Shown here one piece after another: positions 1 to 11,266 of a stretch of 64,000 bases of DNA. Position 1 is the stretch's first letter; each line of letters opens with the position of its first letter. The notes under the pieces were generated by a model. That model had not been told where the DNA came from and searched no databases. It worked only from the letters and a program-made list of their open reading frames with translations. Made by a program: the position numbers and the translations under genes. The stretch covers positions 17,555,823-17,619,822 of the forward strand of contig OX421497.1 in NCBI GenBank assembly GCA_949126835.1. The letters are read 5' to 3'. The stretch comes from Anisus vortex. Taxonomy: Eukaryota; Mollusca; Gastropoda; Planorbidae.

Positions 1-523
1 CGGTGTTTTGTTGGTATATGCGGTGTTTTGTTGGTATATGTGGTGTTTTGTTGGTATATGTGGTGTTTTGTTGGTATATGTGGTGTTTTGTTGGTATATG
101 TGGTGTTTTGTTGGTATATGTGGTGTTTTGTTGGTATATGTGGTGTTTTGTTGGTATATGTGGTGTTTTGTTGGTATATGTGGTGTTTTGTTGGTATATG
201 TAAAGTTTTGTTGGTATATGTGGTGTTTTGTTGGTATATGTGGTGTTTTGTTGGTATATGTGGTGTTTTGTTGGTATATGTAAAGTTTTGTTGGTATATG
301 TGGTGTTTTGTTGGTATATGTGGTGTTTTGTTGGTATATGTGGTGTTTTGTTGGTATATGTGGTGTTTTGTTGGTATATGTGGTGTTTTGTTGGTATATG
401 TGGTGTTTTGTTGGTATATGTAAAGTTTTGTTGGTATATGTGGTGTTTTGTTGGTATATGTGGTGTTTTGTTGGTATATGTGGTGTTTTGTTGGTATATG
501 TGGTGTTTTGTTGGTATATGTGT
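1..523. repeat. 20-bp minisatellite, about 26 copies
   Basis: A near-perfect tandem array of the 20-base unit tggtgttttgttggtatatg, continuing beyond the left edge. The only common variant replaces tggtg by taaag (near 201, 281 and 421). Because 20 is not a multiple of three, the array is open in all three plus-strand frames and yields artificial peptides. It lies downstream of the splice donor at 1300 on the minus strand, so it is probably in the first intron of the left gene. Confidence 0.97.
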
Positions 524-552
524 GTGACGAGATACAGTTTCTTTCTCTCCCA

Positions 553-588
<36 letters not shown>

Positions 589-614
589 TATATAAATATA
601 TATATAAATAGATA

Positions 615-645
<31 letters not shown>

Positions 646-700
646 TCGGATTTTGTGAATGTTTATGTAGGCTTAAGTGGTTATGATTGATGGTATATAT
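553..700. repeat. (TA)n microsatellite tract
   Basis: Alternating TA runs interrupted by short AT-rich spacers follow the minisatellite directly. No coding signal is visible. Confidence 0.9.
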
Positions 701-730
701 ATATATATATGTTTTGCATGTGAACGTGTA

Positions 731-1043
731 ATCACCAGCCCAACTAACGAGATCTACCTAAAATGGAATTGTCTCTCATCTAATCACCAGCCCAACTAAC
801 TAGATCTACCTAAAATTGATTTGTCTCTCATCTAATCACCAGCCCAACTAACTAGATCTACCTAAAATGGAATTGTCTCTGTTCTAATCACCAGCCCAAC
901 TAACTAGATCTACCTAAAATTGATTTGTCTCTCATCTAATCACCAGCCCAACTAACTAGATCTACTTAAAATGGAATTGTCTCTCATCTAATCACCAGCC
1001 CAACTAACTAGATCTACCTAAAATGGAATTGTCTCTCATCTTC
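731..1043. repeat. 52-bp minisatellite, six copies
   Basis: Six direct copies of a 52-base unit beginning atcaccagcccaactaac and ending gtctctcatcta. Copies alternate between the core aaaatggaatt and the variant aaaattgattt, which suggests duplication as a dimer. It probably also lies in the first intron of the left gene. Confidence 0.95.
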
Positions 1044-1299
1044 ATCCTTTTTCTTCCATGCGCACGTTCTTTGTCATCTGATACGATGTGATAAGATGTT
1101 TGTCAATAGCTATGTCAAAGATCACGTGTAATTGTTGTGCTCCTAAACATTTGTTAATACACATTGCAAAGTGTATTATGTAAACATACATACGTTTCTT
1201 CGCCTAAAGGCGTGCATGTAGTGGCAGTTTAATGATAATAACAAGGTTTTTCTAAGTGTAGACTCTGCAATGTCCTGGTATATACAACACACTACACAC

Positions 1300-1920
1300 C
1301 TGTAAACCAAACTGCAGTGGATCTTTCCCTAAGTCCTCAGGCTTTATGACCGTTACTTCACCACGCCAATACTTGGAATATTCACTTTCATCCATTAGAC
1401 TTGTTGGTTTTTTCGAAAACGCAGAGATTCGAACTGTTTGCTTCGGCTTTTGTAGTGGGGCTTTTAACCTCTGCGTTCTCTCATGGCTGTCAACAAGCGG
1501 CACCGCGGCCTCTTCATCTAAGTCTTTGGCAATCCTTTCTTGTCTAAATTGTGACAACATTTCACCCTTGATCCAAATATTTTCATAAGCATCGTCAATA
1601 TTTCTTTTATTAATTTCTTTATGTTTCTTTATATGACAGTCTTTCAAATCACAACTCATTTCATTGGCGATTCCCGCCTTCTTCTCTGATACTGTGGAAT
1701 CCCCAATGGACTCAACAACGACCACCTTGTCTGCCTGCTGTTTCTCCTGAATATCACCTGGGACTCTTTCCCCACTAAACAGAAGCGGCTCCTCCTCGGG
1801 ATTTTCGTCGTAGACCGCGTCTCTGTCTGATTTCATCGTCTCCATAGCGATTGGTTGATTTCGGTGGCGTTTGTGGTGCAGTGCGCTGTCTTCGATAGCC
1901 TGTACTACAGCTGCAGTCAT
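1300..1920 (-). CDS. First coding exon of an unrecognised acidic protein (partial gene)
   Basis: An open frame of 207 codons starts at the ATG at 1918-1920, in good Kozak context (GCCATGA), and is the first in-frame ATG. It ends at a likely splice donor (TTTACAG|GTGTGT) at 1300; read-through would add about 15 residues before a stop. The peptide is hydrophilic and acidic in its first half (DENPEEEPLL), with a lysine-rich stretch (IKKHKEINKR) and a Trp/Tyr-containing end (EYSKYWRGEV). No signal peptide or membrane segment is visible, and I do not recognise the family. The codon texture looks coding, unlike the repeat-derived ORFs nearby. The remaining exons would lie beyond the left edge, after an intron that starts with the arrays at 1-1043. 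The 5' UTR lies above 1920; its start cannot be fixed. Confidence 0.65.
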
Positions 1921-2324
1921 GGCTGATTTGTCTGAAGTCGAACTCGTGCAATGGGAAGTGATATTATAATGTATTCTGATCAAATCTACATCCTTATAAA
2001 CTCAGCCCTTGTCGACAGAAGATCTACCTGAAATTAAAGAGCGTACTAAGAGTTACATTGAAGCGTTGTATCGATATGCTCTACACAAATATATCATTTC
2101 AAAAGAACAGAACAGAAAACTATATGATATCAATACATTTAGTGCACATAAGCATTTGTGTCAAGATTGAAGCATCTTAAAATAATTATAGATGATAATT
2201 AGTAATTGTCGTCGGGCCAGCCTGATACTTCCCTCTACGTAACTTCACATAATTTTACCACAATGTTAACGTTTAACGACTTTAGTAATTCTTTTGTAGC
2301 GTTTAATTCAGCTTTGAAGCCTAT
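1921..2324. other. 5' flank of the left gene
   Basis: Upstream flank (minus-strand sense) of the start codon at 1920. It should hold the 5' UTR and promoter, but no convincing TATA box or initiator could be picked out of the AT-rich sequence. Confidence 0.4.
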
Positions 2325-2452
2325 AGATGGTATTAGCATTAGAACCATAAAAATGGTATTAGTATTAGAATCATAAAAATGGTATTAGTATTAGAACCAT
2401 AGAGATGGTATTAGTATAAGAACCATAAAAATGGTATTAGTATTAGAACCCT
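2325..2452. repeat. 25-bp tandem repeat, about five copies
   Basis: Direct copies of atggtattagtattagaacc plus a short spacer, with scattered substitutions (aatcat, gagatgg). Confidence 0.9.
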
Positions 2453-2594
2453 AGTGTCAATTAATTGACACATTTAATACAAGACGTATTGAGCTTTAAA
2501 GAAAACATTTTGAAAACTACAAATAATTTAGAAATCAGCTGCAAATAATGCACATGTGACTATTTACAACTAACAAGTGTAACATCATTTTTTT

Positions 2595-3300
2595 CACAAA
2601 TGTAATAAGCACATAAAGCTAAAATGCAACAGTTAGACCTAGACTAGAATATGCATCTTCTGTATGGGACCGATCAAGTAAAGAAAGCCTTAACAATACT
2701 AGTCTAGAACTAATCCAGAAAAAGAGTCAATGTTTTTATTATTAAATATTCACAATTGACAATTTTAACAACAAAAGTTAAATCACTAAACATAGAAACA
2801 CTTGTGTGTGACTAAAGAAAAGCAGGACAAAGAGCAAAAGAGTAAAAATGCATAAAGCATACAATTCTAAATATCGATTTAAATATTCAGAAAGACACAA
2901 AAATAAAAACACGTTTTTCTTATTCCATAAACAAGGAAAAATTCATGAGGCAAGATGTCGCTGAGTTAATGCGACACTTAGAAAATGGTGCATAAATTAA
3001 TTCTACTGAACTTTTGGTTCAAATCAACAATTGTTAACCAGAGCGCACTGAGCATGCTAAATGGGATGGCAGGGAGAGACGCGCTATACAAATGACTAAT
3101 AACCGACATTGTCAAATTCTCTTCCTCGTACAATGGCGTCCGGGCATGGGTGAGAACAAACCAGGAAAACCAATAACTTAACCATTATTTCAAACATGCC
3201 ATACAAGTCTAGAATCAAACCAAGAATAAGCATGGGTCCTAGTAATTAATAATGTTCTTTATAGAATAAGAAGGAGCAGCTGTAACTTAAGTAACTGTAA
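2595..3300 (+). mobile_element. Degenerate LINE 3' end
   Basis: Similar to the better copy at 15095-15668. Shared blocks include the segment reading LRPRLEYAS.VWD-like (the C-terminal reverse transcriptase region of many non-LTR elements), the gcgagaacaaaccaggaaaacc block, and the aataatgttctttatagaa tail. A SINE-like tail (about 3028-3110) interrupts it. The frame is broken throughout, so this is a dead copy. Confidence 0.65.
3028..3110 (+). mobile_element. SINE family A tail inside the LINE fragment
   Basis: Contains the sequence agagcgcactgagcatgcta followed by a gcgctatacaaatgac block. The same tail is found in the fuller copy at 30883-31092. The tRNA-like head is missing here. Confidence 0.6.
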
Positions 3301-4400
3301 CATAGTAGGCTAGACACCAAAAGCAGGGCCTTCATCGTCATTCCTCCTAGAAACTAATACTTTGTAATGTATAACTTATTGAACTTAACATAGATCTATA
3401 CGTTCTGGATTAGTTTCCGAAAATAGGTTTCTATTTCCAACCATTTTATTATTATTTTATATTATTTAAAAAATGTCAATATTAACTTTACCTTCTTTTC
3501 ACAAAAATAGAAAGATATAAGCATCATCAACAGGAAGTGACGTCATTTATCAAGGCTCAAACAGCATTTTTATTTGCTTTTCGTTTAGAGATTAACAATT
3601 TCAAACCTTTGAAAGAAAATCTTGAACAATACTTCACGGTTATTAATAGACTAGTGTTTTTGCTTTGATAAAACTTGATGTGTAGCCACTGATCTCTAAA
3701 AAGAATGGATTAGGCTCGGAAGTAACATTCTTGAGGAAATTTCCGCCATTTTGTTTCAATATATATAATTACCGTGAGTTTGTTTATTTATTTAGATGTT
3801 TGTTTCTGCTCTATATTCTCCTAAGCCGTTTGACTAATCGGGTTAAAAGTTAAATGTATAAATTGGAAACGTCCTCCAAAATAAAGTTTTATTTTTTTTA
3901 ACAATATTGCTTAATTCGTTAATTTATTTTTTTAAATAAACTTAGACCTATTACTAATCACCGTATGTTAAGGTTATACAATGGGCGCAGTTTGTCCCTT
4001 TGAAATGCTTTCAAATTTAGTGTGTGTTCGGGACCGGGCTTTTCCGTACTGCGAAATATTGCTGTCTACTTTTGTTATTATTAACTTTTTTTATTGTTTG
4101 GTATTTGTTTTCTTTTGATCGTATTATTGTTAGTTTTATATTATTAATAAGAAGTCAGAAGCTTGACAGCAACAATTCATTTGCATATTGTATAAAATGG
4201 CAGCAACATAGATTCCGTTCCGATCTATTTATAGATCAGTGGCACCGTAAGATTTAGACAGAATTTTGTTTACATCGGTAAGTGCAGTGGCACTTTTTAG
4301 TTTTCCCTTTCTTCTATAGATCAGTGCTTTTCTTCACTTTGCTCAAACCAGTTTATTAAGAAGGCGCAATCCATTCTTTTTATAGATCAGTGTGTGTAGC
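3300..4400. other. AT-rich intergenic sequence with a repeated TATAGATCAGTG motif
   Basis: No gene is seen. Three copies of atagatcagt lie at about 4231, 4316 and 4382; the first sits in a short palindrome (gatctatttatagatc). An open frame at 4024-4257 has no protein-like features. Confidence 0.6.
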
Positions 4401-4404
4401 CGTC

Positions 4405-4925
4405 TAATTCTAGACCTAGATTAGATCCAATTCAAAGAAAGGTTATTTTTACAGAAAATTACATAGTATAAAATGCTACAATATACAGGACATTAATATT
4501 GTACCATATTACCTAAATGATTTACAGCTGACAAGAGTAATACCAATAGTTAAATTACTAAACCTAGAAACACTAAAGGACAGACGGGCAAAGAGTAAAG
4601 TAGTAATAATATATAAACATCTAAGGCATTAATTTAAACTCTAATTTAGAAATACAACCCAATAACAACCTGTTGTAATCTTCAGATAAACATAAGAATA
4701 ACAACACTTTTCTTATCCCTTATGCGAGAAGAAATGCATATAAGTACTCTTTCTTCCGGAGTGACAGTCGGGCATGGAATGGGTTGCCTGAACAAACCAG
4801 CAAAACCAGTAACTTAACATCATTTAAAACATTAATAATGACGCATTAGGCTCGGACCGCGGATGAACGTAGGACGCAATAATCTTCTTTATAGAAAGAG
4901 CGTCTGTAATATATAAGATCAAATA
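4405..4925 (+). mobile_element. Degenerate LINE 3' end
   Basis: Same family as 15095-15668. It shares the block ttaaattactaaacctagaa, the gggcaaagagtaaagtagta block and the terminal ggacgcaataatcttctt block. Frameshifts and stops throughout. Confidence 0.7.
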
Positions 4926-6018
4926 CGTTACATCCAGGACAGTGTCAACCCCTGCCAGTGTGAAAGAAAATATTTAGTGGTTCTTAAAATTGATTTATTT
5001 TAAATTAAAATGCAAATTATTTATGGCTTATTGGCAATGATAACATATAAAATCTACAATTGTATACATTTGATTTTAAAGACATTTATTTAAAAAGAAT
5101 TTTCACTAAGAAAGGTGGAACTGTATTACAATAAGAATCTTCTGTCAGGGATATATCAATGATGTGAAACTATAGCGAATTCAGAAAAGAGATTTATAAT
5201 GTATTGCAAATAAATATAAACAAAAGTAAGTGTAACACTATTTGTTAAATCTCTAAGTTTAGCAACCATCCAGAAAAAGTTATAATTTATTAATAGCATA
5301 ATTATGTTGACTTGATGACTCAAGTATTTCCTCGTTGAATTATATTATTATATAAGCTTTGTATATATGCATATAAATGAATGGGAAAATTATAATGCAG
5401 TCACTTTTTATTAACAGCTACACATAAAATATGAAAATATGATAATATAGATGATGTTATTGTAAAAAAACTCAATTATATAATTGCAAGTTTCAGATGT
5501 TAAAAATGTGTACAATAAAATCATTTGACCAATATCTGTAGTTAGCGCATAGAACTGTCACCAATGGGATATGCGTTATATAAGCACCGTTATTATTATT
5601 ATTATCTTATCTTTGTATTGATCGTTAAATTGCTTATGTAGAGTAAATTAGAGTGTGGTGTTTCTCTCGAAACTAAGTGGGACAAATAGCCTTAAAACAC
5701 TAATCAAATATCATTACGGATAAACGTACCACACAATAATCTTCTGTATCAGGTAAGATAAAAGATATCAAAAAGTAAAAGTATTTTTAATGCATACATC
5801 ATCTCAAGTTATGAACTATTCATGAAGTACTCAGTAATTGAAAGTGTTGACTGAAGTAGTTAAACAATCCAAACAGTTTACATCATTTAAATCTATCAAA
5901 ATACAAGACTACACTTAAGCCAATGTTAATCGTAGGAAGCAATACTCTCACCTTTACAGTGTCTGTCTGTAGACTTTAAGTAAACTCTTAACACAAACTG
6001 GTCCAAATAGAATCATTT
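4926..6018. other. AT-rich intergenic sequence with LINE tail remnants
   Basis: No gene is seen. Short remnants of the LINE tail occur near 5690-5770 (acacaataatcttctgtat) and 5880-5990. The rest is featureless AT-rich DNA with a short (tta)n run near 5590. Confidence 0.55.
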
Positions 6019-6438
6019 AACATGGCTTTTGTTACAGTCACTCCTATAAAACCATGGCTTTTGTTACAGTCACTCCTATAAAACCATGGCTTTTGTTACA
6101 GTCACTCCTATAAAACCATGGCTTTTGTTACAGTCACTCCTATAAAACCATGGCCTTTGTTACAGTCACTCCTATAAAACCATGGCCTTTGTTACAGTCA
6201 CTCCTATAAAACCATGGCTTTTGTTACAGTCACTCCTATAAAACCATGGCTTTTGTTACAGTCACTCCTATAAAACCATGGCTTTTGTTACAGTCACTCC
6301 TATAAAACCATGGCTTTTGTTACAGTCACTCCTATAAAACCATGGCTTTTGTTACAGTCACTCCTATAAAACCATGGCTTTTGTTACAGTCACTCCTATA
6401 AAACCATGGCCTTTGTTACAGTCACTCCTATAAAACCA
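6019..6438. repeat. 32-bp minisatellite, about 13 copies
   Basis: Near-identical direct copies of a unit built from ccatggcttttgttacag followed by tcactcctataaaa. The only recurrent variant is ggctttt versus ggccttt. Very low divergence implies recent amplification. Confidence 0.97.
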
Positions 6439-6955
6439 TTGTTTCTCTTTCTAGAAGAGAACAAGCTCATTGGTGTAGGTTATGGTAGAAATCGATATGT
6501 CACTACCTGATGATGTCAGATTAATTCCAGTCTTTAACAATAACATTCTGTGCGCCTGGTCACGCTAACTTCCCAACAATCTCATACTAGGGCCAGATTT
6601 AAACTGATTTTCTCATCGTTCACAAAGGAAGTGTGTCAAGCCAGGCCTAATTGTTTTCCTGTTATTACTACTGTGTATGTCAAAAGTTCTTTCTGTCGCA
6701 ATAACATCATTTTACTTGTTGAAAAGCATTTTGTTTGTTTTTGTCGCATTAGTAATAGAACTAACACACATATCTGACCTTTAACCTTTGACAACAATTG
6801 CAAGTTTTGAACTCCAGCTGGTGTTTTACTGAAAACGACTTGATATAGGATTCAATAAGACTCAATGAAAAAAAACACCACATTAACAATTGAAAATGAG
6901 AAGATAAATTATTTTTTAAAAAGTGTAAATGTATGTTGGCATATTCTCAACTTTA
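6439..6955. other. Intergenic sequence without recognised genes
   Basis: Contains a 75-codon open frame (6550-6777) with no recognisable domain and no splice context. I treat it as chance. Confidence 0.5.
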
Positions 6956-7890
6956 ACAAGAAAACCATAAAAACGAAGTTTTTATTACACTACCTTTATT
7001 TGCAAACTAAGTTTACCATCGTGTAATTAAATAATTGATTGACTACTGGAAATGAAACGTACAGAAAAATATCTGTGTCGCAAATCTCAAAAATATCTCC
7101 TTACTCCGTATGAATTGTTCTAAAAATAATCTTAGCGCATAATTTTTTTTTCTAGCTTTGCGCCGAAAAACTATAAAAAGTTGCACAGGCATTTTTTAAG
7201 TAAACCAAAATTTTTCTTATACTTTCCTTTTAAGAAATGAATATTGTCATAAGTGTAGTATTATTAGGTTGTTTTAACTGAACATTTGATAGAATGTATT
7301 GTTAGTCGGGGCAAGTCTGCTGTCCAAATTTCAGCTCGATTGGACCACGGGAAGTGGTCGAAAAATTGAAGCCGATTCTTGCACCATTGCAATCAGACAG
7401 ACAGAAAATGCAACTTAAAACAAGAAAACCATAAAAACGAAGTTTTTATTATACTCCCTTTATTTGCAAACTAAGTTTACCATCGTGAAATTAAATAATT
7501 GATTGACTACTGCAAATGAAACGTGCAGAAAAATATCTGTGTCGCAAATCTCAAAAATATCTCCTTACTCCGTATGAATTGTTCTAAAAATAATCTTAGC
7601 GCATAATTGTTTTTTCTAGCTTTGCGCCGAAAAAGTATAAAAAGTTGCACAGGCATTTTTAACGCGAAATCAAAATATTTCTTATACTTTCCTTTTAAGA
7701 AATGAATATTGTCATAAGTGTAGTATTATTAAGTCGTTTTAACTGAAAATTTGAGAGGATGTATTGTTAGGCGCCAAAAATCTGCTGTCCAAATTTCAGC
7801 TCGATCGGACCACGGGAAGTGGTCGAAAAATTGAAGCCAATTTTTGCACCCACGACGATTGCAGACAGACAGACAGAAAATGCAACTTAA
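6955..7890. repeat. 464-bp direct tandem duplication, two copies
   Basis: The segment starting aacaagaaaaccataaaaac occurs at 6955 and again at about 7419 (period 464), with a few per cent divergence. Each copy contains a perfect short hairpin (gaccac-gggaa-gtggtc) and ends in a cagacagacagac run with gcaacttaa. Repeated hairpins and the simple 3' end suggest a mobile element family, but no transposase or reverse transcriptase fragment is seen. Confidence 0.85.
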
Positions 7891-8671
7891 AATAAAGGGA
7901 GTAAAAATGAGGGCTGCAAACAAAATGAAAAAAAAGAATGGTTAAAAAATGATGTCGTTGTACCAGTAGGCCTACATTTAAAAATATATATTCTATATAT
8001 TTTGTGTATGTGTCACACTCTCTCCCTGTCTCTCTTTTGTGTCTCTCCGTGTCTCTATAATTATCTGTCTCTCTCTACCTCTCTTTGTGTCTCTGTATGT
8101 CTCTCTCTCTCTCTCTCTCTCTCTGCCTGTCAATCTCTCTATATAATCTCTATCTGAGACTAACTCTCCAGCATTCTGTTGGTAATTAAACTGACCTACA
8201 TAAATGTTTATCCAGTCTTCTTTATGTTTTGTTCATATGGAAGTCAACACCTGATCTATGTTTGTAAACTTTTTAATGAACTGTATGTAACTCATTATAC
8301 CATTAGCTATATTTTGCGGTTGAGTATGTTTTCCAGCGAGAAAACATAACATATAAGACATATCAACGTCCAGACCATATGTAAAACTGTATAAATAAAA
8401 GACTAGATTGTGCTATTTCTACTTGTTTTTCTGTTCAACACATACTTGTTCAATGGCTTAACACTATTAAGAAAAACACACTAACAGGGCTACGGGGAAA
8501 TGAATAAACAAATAAATTATACAGAAACTTTTCTCATTTATTGAAGGCTATTTGTGGCTTTTATATTCCTTTTTTAAAATAGTACTACTATCTTAAATGT
8601 AAAAGTGAGTTTATTATGTATAGAAAGAGAGAAAAACTAGCACTACGGGGTCAAACTAACAACTAAGACAA

Positions 8672-8708
<37 letters not shown>

Positions 8709-8760
8709 AAAGAGATGGTAAACAGGGAGAAAGAGAGGAGAAAAGTTTAGAGAAAGTGGG

Positions 8761-8791
<31 letters not shown>

Positions 8792-9346
8792 GGTGATCGA
8801 GAGAAAGGGAGAGATAGAAAGGGAGAGAAGAGAGAGTGAGAGAATAGAAGCAGAAAATTATAAGTGTATGAAATTCATATTTTTTATCATCAATATTTAA
8901 ATTAATACATGTTTAAATCTCTATACTACATGTAGCATGTAGTGACACATTTGAACTAATTCAACTTACAATTAGATCATAACAGATGTACATTATACTG
9001 AATAAATACATCAAATACCGGTATATATTTTCTGTTTTACTTGGTTGATTATATGTATTATTTGGATTGATTATATGTATTATTGTGCAATATCGATTAT
9101 TTTACTGTTCTACAGACGCATCTGCTCTATTCTTAACCACCGTGTGTGTTAAATTAATAATGAAACAACCATCTTAACATTACCACGATGGTGACAGACC
9201 GATACAAGTATTCGATCAGAATCGATTTTATTTTTAGCGCAGGGTATCAGGCGATATCGATGAAGCGTTCACAGTGGAGTATGTTTTCTTTAGAGTTGAC
9301 AGTCAGCCGTGCTAACAGAGTATGGATACATTTGTATAGCAAGTCC
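7891..9346. other. Intergenic sequence with CT and GA microsatellites
   Basis: Holds a (tctctc)n-rich tract at about 8010-8150 and a (gaga)n-rich tract at about 8660-8850, in opposite orientation 500 bp apart. No coding region is seen. Confidence 0.8.
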
Positions 9347-9662
9347 ATAATATGGCTACACCTGTACAACATGTCCATAGTATGGCTACACTTGCAGAAC
9401 ATGTCCATAGTATATATGGCTACACTTGTAAAACATGTCCATAGTATGTATGGCCACACTTGTAGAACATGTCCATAAAATGGCTACACTTGTAGAACAT
9501 GCCCATAGTATGTATGGCTACACTTGTAGAACATGTCGATAGTATGTATGGCTACAATTGTAGAACATGTCCATGGTATGTATGGCTACACTTGTAGAAC
9601 ATGTCCATAGTATGTATGACTACACTTGTAGAACATGTTCATAGTATGTATGGCTACACTTA
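9347..9662. repeat. About 34-bp minisatellite, nine to ten copies
   Basis: Tandem copies of tatggctacacttgtagaac followed by atgtccatagtatg, with length variants (a four-base tatg expansion in some units). Open frames across it on both strands are repeat artefacts. Confidence 0.93.
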
Positions 9663-10204
9663 GATTTATAGTTCTTATCCCGATACTTGCAATCAAAGTT
9701 GTAGAAATACGTGTTAAGATTTTTTTTACTATTTGAAAAGACATTAAGTATTCAATACTTTATCTTTGTATCAAAGTATCTTATCTAAGTATCTATGTTT
9801 GTGTGTATGTATCTAAGTATCTATCTATGTATATATATATTTATCTATATGATCACGAGTTCTAGATTAGACAAAGAGCAAGATCATTTAAATAACCAAT
9901 TTAAGTTCAATGCACAGCACACCAGGTTCTTAAACTGAAATTGCTCTGAGAGCCTGATGAGGACTTGTTCAGTAGAGCAAGGGCAGCAGTATCGGAAGTC
10001 AATACACATTTAGACCCTCTATGTCATTAGAATATTTATCAAAATTAATTTATTACGTGAAGATAATAATTAGGTTGTCGTTTCGGTCATTTTTTATATT
10101 CTAGCTACTTAGCTAATATTCTTTGTATCAACCATTACTTCATCAAACTTTCTTTGGTGAATCATAAACCTCTTAAACACAATGGATGAAAAAAATCCAT
10201 TCTT
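9663..10204. other. Intergenic sequence
   Basis: Contains a short (tatctaag)n-like microsatellite at about 9775-9850. No gene is seen. Confidence 0.6.
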
Positions 10205-10610
10205 CAAACGAAATTAGGTGTAGAATTCCAGAATCTCAACTTCGGCTTTTTTATACTCTTCAAACAAATGTTTAGAATTCCAGAATCTCGACTTCGGCTT
10301 ATTTTACTCTTCAAACAAATGTTTAGAATTCCAGAATCTCGACTTCGGCTTATTTTACTCTTCAAACAAATGTGTAGAATTCCAGAATCTCAACTTCGGC
10401 TTATTTTACTCTTCAAACAAATGTTTAGAATTCCAGAATCTCGACTTCAGCTTATTTTACTCTTCAAACAAATGTGTAGAATTCCAGAATCTCAACTTCG
10501 GCTTATTTTACTCTTCAAACAAATGTTTAGAATTCCAGAATCTCGACTTCGGCTTATTTTACTCTTCAAACAAGTGTGTAGAATTCCAGAATCTCAACTT
10601 CAGCTCATTA
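10205..10610. repeat. 51-bp minisatellite, eight copies
   Basis: The unit carries agaattccagaatctc, acttcggcttattttac and tcttcaaacaaatg. Copies alternate between tgtttag/ctcgac and tgtgtag/ctcaac types, a dimer structure. As 51 is a multiple of three, one frame stays open (10268-10708, 146 codons) with a 17-residue repeat. The simple repeat structure argues against a gene. Confidence 0.95.
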
Positions 10611-11266
10611 TTGCTTCAAAATATTTCTCTGAAGTTCTACCAACTCCATTTCCGATTCATGCATTTCCCTTATCCTCAGCAAACAATGTTGACAAAGGTA
10701 GAAGTTAATGTTTCAATTCGTTAACGACGAGAAAGTTGTCATGGAACCATTGAAGCAATATAAACCACAAATATGTACATTCTTTTAATCATTTCGTTTG
10801 CTAAAGAAATCAGAGAAAAGAATTCGAATTGGCGGGCGGAATCACCGACACCCAGCTGCTTCATCCAAAAGCATAGTTTTATTTTTAAAGATTTCATATT
10901 GTCATATAAATAAAGTGAGATAATCTTGTATTATTTATTTGAACGTAAAAGTTTCAAATGCAATACTTTCGAAAAAAAAAAAGGCAATTGGATTGAACAG
11001 TAGAATCAATCAACAAAGACGCTGCGATGTTATTGTTATTTACGAATGAAGTACTCGAAGTGAAAAGTAATGTTTCAAAACTTCTCCGAGACTCATCCAT
11101 TTAATTGTTAGTTGTTTACGCTGCTATTCACTAATCCATGATCTATCCCTAAATTTCAGATTGCATTGAGTGTGCACTGTCTTTATCCAGAGATACAAGT
11201 TTTTCCCCATTGCAAACCATATATTTATTATTATTTCTTAATGCGTTTTCCACTGGCTTGAAGAAT
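10611..11266. other. Intergenic sequence
   Basis: AT-rich unique sequence. No gene, RNA or element recognised. Confidence 0.5.

Noticed and set aside
555..700. Z-DNA or promoter-like TA tract
   Set aside because: Simple TA microsatellite with no adjacent gene start on either strand.
1346..1588. 80-codon plus-strand frame
   Set aside because: Antisense shadow of the coding exon at 1300-1920.
4024..4257. 77-codon plus-strand frame with a hydrophobic N-terminus
   Set aside because: Starts at a non-ATG codon and lies in AT-rich repeat-laden DNA; hydrophobicity is expected from T-rich codons.
10268..10708. 146-codon frame with a 17-residue repeat
   Set aside because: The 51-bp unit is a multiple of three, so the frame persists by chance; no promoter, domain or exon borders are seen.
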